Source: Dehalococcoidia bacterium
GTDB taxonomy: Bacteria > Chloroflexota > Dehalococcoidia > JACVQG01 > JAHKAY01
Direction of reading: 5' to 3'
DNA length: 6,985 bases
NCBI GenBank assembly: GCA_030744635.1
Contig: JASLQE010000308.1
Span: forward strand, 1-6,985
Of this stretch, positions 1 through 5,540 are shown piece by piece (position 1 is the stretch's first letter; every line of letters starts with the position of its first letter). The notes under the pieces are model-generated. The model worked only from the letters and a program-made list of their open reading frames with translations, was not told the origin of the DNA and did not search any database. The translations under genes were made by a program, and so were the position numbers.

Positions 1-1
1 C

Positions 2-658
2 CACGGCTACCTGGGGCAGCAGTTCCTGTCCCCTCGCTCCAACAAACGCACAGACCAGTACGGCGGGAGCCTGGAGAACCGCATGCGGTTCATAGTGGAG
101 CTTGTGCAGAAGACCATAGCCGCAGTCCCCCCCGGTTTCCCGGTGGGCATAAGGTTGAGCGCCGATGAGCACATGCCTGACGGGGTCACCCTGGATGAGA
201 TGAAGGTGGTGGCCCGGAAGCTGGAGGAGCTGGGCATAGCCAACATCCACATGTCCAGCGGCTCCTACGAGGCCTTTAGCTGGCTCTTCCCCGGCGACGA
301 TGCCATCATGGTGGACGAGGCCAAGGCCTTCAAGGATGCGGTGAGCATTCCCATTATCGCTACCTCCATCCACGACCCCAAGACGGTGGACAAGGTGATA
401 AGTGAGGGCAAGGCGGACATGGTGTCGCTGGCCCGTGCCCACTTCGCTGACCCGGAGTGGCCAAATAAAGTAAAGGCCGGGGCCGCCGACGATATTGAGT
501 GCTGCCGGCGGGACTTCTACTGTGTCTGCCGCTTCCTGCTGGGACTGCCGGTACGGTGCCACCGGAACACCAACCTGGGGAGAGAAAAGTATATGCCGGA
601 ATACTGGCGGAGCTCGGGTGCCAGGGGGATTGAGGTGCTGCCTCGTTATCTGCGTTGA
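2..658 (+). CDS. Old-yellow-enzyme / FadH-type FMN oxidoreductase, 3' part only
   Basis: The reading frame is already open at base 2, so the N-terminus lies outside the window; 218 residues are visible. The first residues contain HGYL, QFLSP, N-x-RTD and YGGSLENR, the signature of the old yellow enzyme / 2,4-dienoyl-CoA reductase TIM barrel. Further on are IRLSADE and the FMN-phosphate region (SLARAHFADPEWPNK, where most relatives have LGR). Family members bind FMN and reduce activated C=C bonds. A cysteine cluster follows at visible residues 167, 168, 174, 176 and 186. C167, C174 and C186 fit the FadH [4Fe-4S] spacing C-x2-C-x3-C-x11-C, but the second ligand position (170) is Arg, with extra Cys at 168 and 176. 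The protein stops about 32 residues after the last Cys, so the FAD/NAD(P)H half of FadH is absent. It lies 169 bases upstream of the shell operon on the same strand; involvement in the compartment is inferred. Confidence 0.88.
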   Translation, partial: HGYLGQQFLSPRSNKRTDQYGGSLENRMRFIVELVQKTIAAVPPGFPVGIRLSADEHMPDGVTLDEMKVVARKLEELGIANIHMSSGSYEAFSWLFPGDDAIMVDEAKAFKDAVSIPIIATSIHDPKTVDKVISEGKADMVSLARAHFADPEWPNKVKAGAADDIECCRRDFYCVCRFLLGLPVRCHRNTNLGREKYMPEYWRSSGARGIEVLPRYLR

Positions 659-736
659 AATCAACGGGGGCTGAGGTCACCGGGCAGGCTGGTTGGGGGG
701 GCCAGATGGCTGGTATACGCCCCGCCTCCCTTTAGC

Positions 737-766
737 TTGACACGGCGGAGAGTAATAGTGTTCAAT
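737..766 (+). promoter_or_regulatory. Candidate sigma70-type promoter of the first shell operon
   Basis: A perfect TTGACA (737-742) is followed after 18 bases by TTCAAT (761-766, 4 of 6 matches to TATAAT). The segment around 751-776 is clearly richer in A/T than its GC-rich surroundings, which is typical of a promoter. It sits about 60 bases upstream of the ATG at 828, in the only sizeable gap before the packed gene run. An alternative -10, AATAAT at 764-769, matches better but needs a 21-base spacer. The rest of the 659-827 gap shows no recognisable RNA gene, and I see no hairpin with a T-run that would terminate the upstream gene. Confidence 0.45.
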
Positions 767-787
767 AATTTAGTGGGCAAACTCCAT

Positions 788-798
788 CTTGGACCAAG
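788..798. promoter_or_regulatory. Short inverted repeat, possible operator
   Basis: CTTGG-A-CCAAG is a perfect 5-base inverted repeat around one central base, located about 20 bases downstream of the candidate -10 and 29 bases upstream of the first ATG. Position and symmetry fit a repressor site or a small 5'-leader hairpin. Arms this short can occur by chance, so the call is weak. Confidence 0.2.
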
Positions 799-827
799 AG
801 ATTTAGCTGGGACAGATTAAGAGGGAA

Positions 828-2366
828 ATGTCAGCAGCGCAGCCCCAGGACTGGAAGGAACTTACACCTGGTATGTGGGTGTTCGGCGGCAGCCCCGTGG
901 CAGCCCCGGCCCCGCCCCAGGCAGCACCCCCAGCTAGCCCGCCTCCCACGGCTACCACCCCAACCCCTGTTACTCAAGAGGTCAAGGTGGCCGCCCCGTG
1001 GGACCTGCCCTGCATGGCCCCGGCGCCGGGGGGAGTCCCCCGCTACTACGCTGAGAGCCACACCACCTGGGGTGTCCTGCTGGACCGGGCGGTGGAGCGC
1101 TTTGGCGAACAGGAGGCAGTCTCCGCCCCGGGAGAGCGTTGGAGCTACCGGGAGCTCGGACAGAGGACCGACGCTATCGCCAGGGGCCTCCTGGGGCTGG
1201 GCATTGGGCGGGGCAGCCAGGTAGCGCTGTGGATGCCCACCACCCCCACCTCGGTGGCCGCCCAGTTCGCCGTCTATAAAGTTGGGGCGCGCCTGGTAGC
1301 CATGCCCACAGACGCGGACAGCACCGGCGTTGAACTGCGCCTGTCACATTCCCAAGCCACGGCCCTGCTGTTCCAGGACAACTTCTGGGGTTGGGACCAG
1401 GTCAACGCCCTGGACACCATATATGGGCTGTGCCCGGAGATGGAATCATCCGCCCCGGGTGCCCTGGGCTCGGCAAGGCTGCCCCGGCTGCGGCATGTCA
1501 TATGCACCGCCCCGCAGGAATATGCAGGTGCCTATACCCTGGACGAAATTGTGGAGATGGGCCACCAGACCCCGGCTGAGGAGCTAAGCCAGGCACAGGG
1601 GGCGGTGGCACCTAATAACCCCATGCAGATTATGTACCTGCCCAGGGACGGCGCCACACTGGCCCCGATACTGCCGCACCGCATGGCTGCCGCCCTAGTC
1701 CCCATCGCTGTGGATATCATGCGGCTCAACGCCCAGGACCGGCTGCTTGCTCCTCCGGCCTCCGGCCCCGGCTTTCCAGCCTGGGCACCGTTGCTGGCAA
1801 GCTATGTAGGAGCGACGATGGAGCTACCGGAGCGGTGGGAGCCGGAGCAAATACTGAACTCCATACAGACAGCCAGGGTTTCCGCCCTGGTGGGCTGTGA
1901 TGCACTCTTCTCCTCCCTTCTGGACCATCCACAGTCTGAGAAGTACGACCTCATCTCTCTGAGCAAAGGCCTGGTGCTGGGCGCTCCCGCCTCCTGGCAG
2001 CTTGTGGAGCGCATGCAGCGGAGAGGGCTATCCGGAGTCATGAACGGCTACGCCACCCCGGAGATAGGGCTGATTAGCCTTACCATGCCCTCCGATGGAG
2101 CGGAGAGGATAGCCGCCACCTCCGGCCGTGTCCTGCCCCACTGCCGGGTGAGAGTGGTGGACACCGTTTCGGGTCGTGATATGCCCGGCGGCCAGGAGGG
2201 GGAGGTCTGCGTGCAGAGCGTATATCCGGGGATACATATGATGCCGGGCTACCATCACAACCCCGAAGCCACCGAGCAAAAGCTGGACAAAGAGGGCTGG
2301 TTCCATACCGGGGACCGGGGCTTTGTGGATGGTGATGGCTACCTGAACATCAGAGGGAAGGCATAA
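828..2366 (+). CDS. Truncated, probably non-adenylating acyl-CoA-ligase-like protein (ANL superfamily)
   Basis: The protein has 512 residues. A short N-terminal segment (1-23, containing DWKELTPGMWVFGG) leads into a Pro/Ala/Thr-rich linker (about 24-51), then an AMP-binding-type N-terminal domain (about 75-512). Family landmarks are visible: YRELGQRTDAIARGLLGLG near the start, GYATPE (407-412) for the A5 motif, and HTGDRG (493-498) with the ribose-binding Asp496 for A7. The A3 phosphate loop, normally YTSGTTGxPKG, reads YLPRDGATLAP (270-280) and lacks the Ser/Thr run and the Lys. The protein stops at IRGKA, right at the hinge, so the mobile C-terminal domain with the A10 catalytic lysine is missing; the ferredoxin gene starts 4 bases later. 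Full-length relatives have roughly 500-650 residues including that domain. Adenylation is therefore unlikely; an acyl/CoA-binding or scaffolding role is a guess. Start: ATG 828 has AGAGGG only 2 bases upstream; ATG 873 is possible but would remove the N-terminal segment. Confidence 0.85.
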   Translation: MSAAQPQDWKELTPGMWVFGGSPVAAPAPPQAAPPASPPPTATTPTPVTQEVKVAAPWDLPCMAPAPGGVPRYYAESHTTWGVLLDRAVERFGEQEAVSAPGERWSYRELGQRTDAIARGLLGLGIGRGSQVALWMPTTPTSVAAQFAVYKVGARLVAMPTDADSTGVELRLSHSQATALLFQDNFWGWDQVNALDTIYGLCPEMESSAPGALGSARLPRLRHVICTAPQEYAGAYTLDEIVEMGHQTPAEELSQAQGAVAPNNPMQIMYLPRDGATLAPILPHRMAAALVPIAVDIMRLNAQDRLLAPPASGPGFPAWAPLLASYVGATMELPERWEPEQILNSIQTARVSALVGCDALFSSLLDHPQSEKYDLISLSKGLVLGAPASWQLVERMQRRGLSGVMNGYATPEIGLISLTMPSDGAERIAATSGRVLPHCRVRVVDTVSGRDMPGGQEGEVCVQSVYPGIHMMPGYHHNPEATEQKLDKEGWFHTGDRGFVDGDGYLNIRGKA

Positions 2367-2370
2367 GACG

Positions 2371-2823
2371 ATGGCCGTGGAACTGGCGCAGCGCTATGTC
2401 AATATTGAGCTGAACAAGTGCAACGGGTGTGCCATATGTGCTCGGGTCTGCCCCACCGGAGTCCTGGACATATTAGATAAAAAGTCGGTATTCAGCCGTC
2501 CGGAGGACTGCATGGGCTGCCAGCTCTGCGAGGCGGAGTGTCCCACACTGGCCATTGCGGTGCAGCGCCCCGTGCTGCGCCTGCGGCAGGACCAACCGGT
2601 ACCGGCGGCTCCGGCAGCCACCACGGCGGCTCCGCCACCTCCCCCAGCACCCGCACCGGCACCACCACCACCCCAGGCACCTCCGGCAGGCATCTCCGTG
2701 GCTCCACCCCCACCGCCAGCCGCAGCACCCCCGGCGCCAGCGGCCGCAGGAACGCCCGGAGAGACGGTAGTGCAGGGCAAGCCACTCTCTCACTACTTCC
2801 GGCCCTCGCAAAGAGGTGGTTAG
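2371..2823 (+). CDS. 2[4Fe-4S] ferredoxin with long Pro/Ala tail
   Basis: This 150-residue protein has two classic cluster motifs: C17-x2-C20-x2-C23-x3-C27-P and C47-x2-C50-x2-C53-x3-C57-P. It should bind two [4Fe-4S] clusters and carry low-potential electrons. Simple bacterial ferredoxins end shortly after the second motif. This one continues with a Pro/Ala-rich segment (about 76-129) and a non-repetitive C-terminal peptide (130-150, containing GKPLSHYFRPS). A flexible linker ending in a short peptide is how several BMC cargo proteins are attached to shells, so this may be a shell-tethered electron carrier; that is inference. The start ATG is 4 bases after the ligase-like stop, with AGGGAAGG about 9 bases upstream, indicating co-transcription. 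It is a clear paralogue of the ferredoxin at 6635 (shared RVCPTGV and RP-x2-C). Confidence 0.92.
   Translation: MAVELAQRYVNIELNKCNGCAICARVCPTGVLDILDKKSVFSRPEDCMGCQLCEAECPTLAIAVQRPVLRLRQDQPVPAAPAATTAAPPPPPAPAPAPPPPQAPPAGISVAPPPPPAAAPPAPAAAGTPGETVVQGKPLSHYFRPSQRGG
2596..2757 (+). repeat. Low-complexity Pro/Ala-coding tract in first ferredoxin
   Basis: This C-rich tract of CCA/CCG/CCC/GCA/GCC codons encodes residues 76-129, almost entirely Pro and Ala with a few Thr, Gly and Gln. Codons are mixed rather than copies of one unit, so the amino-acid composition appears to be selected rather than produced by recent slippage. The equivalent tract in the second ferredoxin begins near 6824. Confidence 0.7.
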
Positions 2824-2838
2824 CGGGTGAGGGGAAAC

Positions 2839-3831
2839 ATGACCAGTCCACTGGGCTTCCTGGAGACAACGGGTATGGTGCCCTGGGTGGAGGTAGTAGA
2901 CGCTGTCTTCAAAGCCGCCGAGGTGGAGTTCTTCCTCTACATGAAAGTGGGGGGAGGCCGTATGGCGGTAGGAGTGGAGGGGGAGCTATCTTCGGTGCAG
3001 ATGGGGGTAGAGATTGGGACTTCAGTGGCCCAACAGCACGGCCCGGCTTCTACCCTGGTGTTGGCCAACCCCACGGAGCAGCTCAACCGGATGCTGGTGG
3101 CGGGCCTGGCCAACAAGCCGCAGACACCGGTCAGACTGGGCTACAGCCTGGGGGTGTTGGAGACAACCGTCTTTGTGGGCCTGGTCAAAGGGCTGGACGC
3201 CATGCTCAAGACAGCCCAGGTGGAGCTGGTGCGCAGCGAACACATAGGAGGCTGCCTGACATCCGCATGGGTCATGGGAGAGATAGGTGCCGTAAGAGAG
3301 GCCGTTGATGCGGGACTGGTCGTGGCTTCTCAATCCGGGGAAGCCAGGGCCACCGTCATCCCCAACCCGCACCCGGCCTTCGCCCGTTTCCTCACCTCCA
3401 ACGGTATCCAGGAGGCCCCTTTTTCCTTCAGGCTACCTGTTGAGGGGCAGGACCGGGAACGGGCCATAGGACTGATAGAGACCAGGGGCTTCGTCCCCGT
3501 TATCGCAGCCATGGACGCCGTATCCAAGGCGGCGCATGTGCAGCTCGAGGGCTATGACAGGTCCGAGGAGCAGTTTATGGCCATCGTCAGCGGTGACCTG
3601 GCCTCGGTGGAGCACGCCATCGACGCCGGCACACAAGCGGCCCAGGGGGTAGGGGAATTAGTGGCGTCGGGCATCCTACCCCGCACCGCTGACAATATGG
3701 AAGTGGTGCTGGCACGGCACACGGACACCGCGTCCCGTCTTTCCCCAAGCCAAGATATGAGCTTACCCGAATCACCTCGGGAGGTCCCGGCACGGGTAAC
3801 CAGGCAGCAGACCAGGAGAAAACGGCGTTGA
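2839..3831 (+). CDS. BMC shell protein with three BMC domains
   Basis: The protein has 330 residues from the ATG at 2839, chosen because GGTGA lies 8 bases upstream; an in-frame GTG at 2827 would add four residues. Three consecutive BMC (Pfam 00936-type) domains are readable: D1 about 4-82 (LGFLETTG, DAVFKAAEV, pore KVGGG, LANP), D2 about 103-185 (LGVLETT, DAMLKTAQV, pore HIGGC with Cys139, VIPNPHP) and D3 about 209-291 (IGLIETRG, DAVSKAAHV, degenerate pore RSEEQ, ILPR). All three keep the edge Lys (25, 124, 230) used for lateral packing of shell tiles. A tail of about 38 residues ends in RRKRR. Known tandem shell proteins (BMC-T) have two domains and form trimers. Three domains would give a six-domain tile from a dimer, which is inference. 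The following gene overlaps the stop by 4 bases. Confidence 0.93.
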   Translation: MTSPLGFLETTGMVPWVEVVDAVFKAAEVEFFLYMKVGGGRMAVGVEGELSSVQMGVEIGTSVAQQHGPASTLVLANPTEQLNRMLVAGLANKPQTPVRLGYSLGVLETTVFVGLVKGLDAMLKTAQVELVRSEHIGGCLTSAWVMGEIGAVREAVDAGLVVASQSGEARATVIPNPHPAFARFLTSNGIQEAPFSFRLPVEGQDRERAIGLIETRGFVPVIAAMDAVSKAAHVQLEGYDRSEEQFMAIVSGDLASVEHAIDAGTQAAQGVGELVASGILPRTADNMEVVLARHTDTASRLSPSQDMSLPESPREVPARVTRQQTRRKRR

Positions 3832-4178
3832 TTCAACTTAGACTCATCCGCCAGCCGACCGATGACACGGCTGAGCTTCTCAAGACCCGCCTGTGGCGGG
3901 GCACCAAAGAGAAGTTTGACAGTTTCCAATTTGATACCATCGGACTTATACAGGGACATGTCATAGAAATGCTGGCAGCGGCCGATGTAGTCGGTAAAGC
4001 GGCACCCGTCCAGGTGGCCGAAGTACTTGGACTATGTCCTCAGCATTTTTCCCTGCTGGGGGTCTTCGGCACCTCGGAAGCGGTGGACACGGCCATGAGC
4101 GCAGTGGAACAAGCGCTGGGCGGCCAGTGGCTGGGAGCAGACCAGAGGCGGAGCTTGACGGCAACAAGGGGGAGCTAA
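3828..4178 (+). CDS. Small BMC shell protein with GrpU-like Cys-Pro-Gln pore motif
   Basis: The 116-residue protein starts at TTG 3828, overlapping the previous stop (TTGA), with AGGAG 9 bases upstream; no ATG/GTG lies near the true N-terminus. A divergent BMC domain runs from about 36 to 98 (TIGLIQG, AADVVGKAAPV with edge Lys57, then GTSEAVDTAMSAVEQAL in the second-helix position). The pore loop reads G68-L-C70-P-Q72. From memory this matches the GxCPQ motif of GrpU, a glycyl-radical-compartment shell protein shown to bind an Fe-S cluster in its pore, and it also resembles the Cys-Pro of PduT domain 1. The 35-residue N-terminal part and the missing VIPRPH-type strand at the C-terminus recall the circularly permuted EutS/PduU/GrpU group. 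Expected assembly is a hexamer with six pore cysteines. The Fe-S binding and the permutation are inferred. Confidence 0.8.
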   Translation: MIQLRLIRQPTDDTAELLKTRLWRGTKEKFDSFQFDTIGLIQGHVIEMLAAADVVGKAAPVQVAEVLGLCPQHFSLLGVFGTSEAVDTAMSAVEQALGGQWLGADQRRSLTATRGS

Positions 4179-4456
4179 TGCAACTGGGAGAGGTAATCGG
4201 CCGGGTGTCCTCCACACAGAAGATGGAAACCCTGCGGGGCCTCACTATGGTCATAATCCACCAGGTGAGCCCGGAGGGCAACCGACAGGGAGGGACCCTG
4301 GTGGCAGTGGATCCCATTGGCGTGGGGGAGGGGCAGCGGGTGATATACATGACCGGTGGTGCCGCTACGAGGGCCCTGGAGTCATACAAAAGGATGGGTG
4401 CCGCTGTGGATGCTGCCATAGTGGGTATTGTAGATTCGGTGAGCCTGCGTAAGTAG
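4178..4456 (+). CDS. EutN/CcmL-type BMC vertex pentamer protein (BMC-P)
   Basis: At 92 residues this is the usual size for the family. It has the standard landmarks: MQLGEVIGRV at the N-terminus, GLTMVIIHQV, LVAVDPIGVGEGQRVIYMTGGAAT in the centre (about 41-64), and VDAAIVGIVDSV at the C-terminus (77-88). Family members form pentamers that cap the vertices of the icosahedral shell. The ATG overlaps the preceding TAA by one base (TAATG) with a purine-rich AGGGGGAG just upstream, so translation is probably coupled. A longer in-frame opening upstream from 4034 exists, but the family start and the overlap point to 4178. It is the last gene of the first packed run and the only vertex protein in the window. 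Confidence 0.96.
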   Translation: MQLGEVIGRVSSTQKMETLRGLTMVIIHQVSPEGNRQGGTLVAVDPIGVGEGQRVIYMTGGAATRALESYKRMGAAVDAAIVGIVDSVSLRK

Positions 4457-4468
4457 CCGTGGCTGAGG

Positions 4469-4498
4469 TTGAAACGAGGCAGGTGGCAAAGATACATT
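4469..4498 (+). promoter_or_regulatory. Weak candidate promoter for the second shell gene run
   Basis: TTGAAA (4469-4474, 5 of 6 to TTGACA) is followed after 18 bases by TACATT (4493-4498, 4 of 6 to TATAAT). It lies at the start of the only long gap inside the shell gene cluster, about 120 bases before the next ATG, leaving a structured leader. Match quality is modest; read-through from the upstream operon is equally possible. Confidence 0.3.
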
Positions 4499-4508
4499 TG
4501 CATATGCA
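4499..4508. promoter_or_regulatory. Perfect 10-base palindrome next to the candidate -10
   Basis: TGCATATGCA reads the same on both strands and directly abuts the candidate -10 element, covering the expected transcription start. A dimeric regulator could bind there. It is immediately followed by GGCCC (4509-4513) and GGGCC (4524-4528), which can pair around a 10-base loop. No T-run follows, so this is not a convincing terminator of the upstream operon. Confidence 0.25.
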
Positions 4509-4549
4509 GGCCCAAACCGACAGGGGCCGATAAGGTGTGCTATGGTGCG

Positions 4550-4581
4550 GCCGGGGCAGCAGGTTGCTGCTTTAGCCCGGC
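4550..4581 (+). promoter_or_regulatory. Two-part hairpin in the leader of the second run
   Basis: GCCGGG (4550-4555) pairs with CCCGGC (4576-4581). Inside it, GCAGCA (4556-4561) pairs with TGCTGC (4565-4570) around a GGT loop, leaving TTTAG as a one-sided bulge. This gives 12 base pairs, mostly G-C. No T-tract follows, so it is not a standard intrinsic terminator. It ends about 24 bases before the AAGGAGG ribosome site of the next gene. It could stabilise a processed mRNA or tune expression between the two gene sets; both are guesses. It matches no riboswitch that I recognise. Confidence 0.4.
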
Positions 4582-4615
4582 TGCCGCGCTACAAATCAGC
4601 TATTAAGGAGGGCAG

Positions 4616-5530
4616 ATGCCAAGGGAAGCGTTAGGCGCTTTGGAGGTCTACGGGTTCCCCCCGTTTCTGGAGGCCGCCGATGCCGCATTAAAAGCCGCAG
4701 ATGTGGTCCCCGTAAGGACGGACAGCGCCGGAATCGGACTGCTGTGCCTGTATGTGCAGGGTGATGTGGGGGCTGTACGCACCGCAGTGGAAGCTGGGAC
4801 CAATGCCGCTTCCCGCTCCAGCCGGGCCATGTCCATGGTACTGGCCAATCCCCAGATAGGGCAGGTATCCAACATCTGGGGGACATCCCAGGCCAAAGGG
4901 TCTGGCGGGCAGACGGCTGATGCCCCGGCCGAGGTGGCATGGAGCGGGTCAAGGCCCATGACGGCCCTGGGCTCCCTACAGTCAGACGGGGTGTTGCCCC
5001 TGGTTGAAGCCGCTGATGCCATGCTCAAGGCGGCCAATGTGCAGCTATTCAACTACCGCTGGATTGGGCTGCGCAACCATACCCTGTGCCTATCGGGCGA
5101 GATTGGCGACGCCCGCACCGCACTGGATGTGGGGATGCAGACCGCACAGCGCACCAGCGGCGAGGTCTATGGCAGCCTGCTGGCCAACCCTTTCCCCCTG
5201 CTGTTCGGCATCATCGGTGCCGAGCCCGGCTCCGCCGATGGAGGAGGAGGCTACATACCTTCCCTGGGTATCCTGGAGACCAGAGGGCTGGCCGCATCCA
5301 GCGAAGGCTCTGATGCCATGTTCAAGGCCTCCCATGTGAAACCCGTCAAGTTCATCCGAGCCGGCTTGGCCTGGCTGGTCACCTTCGTCATAGGCGAGCT
5401 GGGGGCGGTCCAGACCGCCATCGAGACTGGACAAGCAGCAGCCTCCCAAAAGGGAGAGTCCCAAAGCAACGTGATTCCTAACCCTCATCCCGATCTTTTA
5501 CCTCTGTTCGGGATTGAGGCTCAGCAGTAA
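4616..5530 (+). CDS. Second BMC shell protein with three BMC domains
   Basis: The 304-residue protein has a strong AAGGAGG (4605-4611) just before the ATG. Three BMC domains are readable: D1 about 5-80 (LGALEVYG, DAALKAADV, pore SAGIG, LANP), D2 about 117-197 (LGSLQSDG, DAMLKAANV, pore WIGLR, LLANP) and D3 about 216-298 (LGILETRG, DAMFKASHV, pore RAGLA, VIPNPHP). Edge lysines are K26, K138 and K237. A Gly/Ser/Ala-rich 35-residue linker separates D1 from D2, and a glycine run (209-212) lies between D2 and D3. The first helix of D3 is unusual (AASSEGSDAM). Like the protein at 2839 it should tile as a dimer-built pseudohexamer if it follows BMC geometry, which is inference. It is not a simple duplicate of that protein, since pore loops, linkers and tails all differ. 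The next gene starts 10 bases downstream. Confidence 0.93.
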   Translation: MPREALGALEVYGFPPFLEAADAALKAADVVPVRTDSAGIGLLCLYVQGDVGAVRTAVEAGTNAASRSSRAMSMVLANPQIGQVSNIWGTSQAKGSGGQTADAPAEVAWSGSRPMTALGSLQSDGVLPLVEAADAMLKAANVQLFNYRWIGLRNHTLCLSGEIGDARTALDVGMQTAQRTSGEVYGSLLANPFPLLFGIIGAEPGSADGGGGYIPSLGILETRGLAASSEGSDAMFKASHVKPVKFIRAGLAWLVTFVIGELGAVQTAIETGQAAASQKGESQSNVIPNPHPDLLPLFGIEAQQ

Positions 5531-5540
5531 GGGGGGATAA

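Noticed and set aside
661..736. G-run and GGCTGGT repeats after the first gene, considered as a terminator
   Set aside because: Only short (4-5 base) stems form and no T-run follows, so there is no support for an intrinsic terminator.
737..751. TTGACACGGCGGAGA occurs both here (over the candidate -35) and at 6157-6171
   Set aside because: A 15-base exact repeat is mildly surprising, but the second copy is ordinary coding sequence (VDTAE) inside the BMC-T gene, with no flanking similarity. Chance is the simplest explanation in GC-rich DNA.
2596..2757. C-rich repetitive stretch, considered as a CRISPR or tandem repeat
   Set aside because: There are no equal-length repeats with unique spacers. 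It is an in-frame Pro/Ala-coding tract.
2538..3308. A 256-codon open frame on the plus strand
   Set aside because: It overlaps the ferredoxin tail and the first triple-domain gene in another frame. Its Gly/Ser/Thr-rich translation is what the shifted Pro/Ala codons produce.
4034..4177. A longer N-terminus for the EutN-type protein starting at ATG 4034
   Set aside because: The extension would overlap most of the GrpU-like gene in another frame, and its sequence is not family-like. MQLGEVIGRV at 4178 is the usual EutN/CcmL start.
3961..4515. A 184-codon open frame on the minus strand
   Set aside because: It is antisense to the GrpU-like and EutN-type genes, with no recognisable domain.
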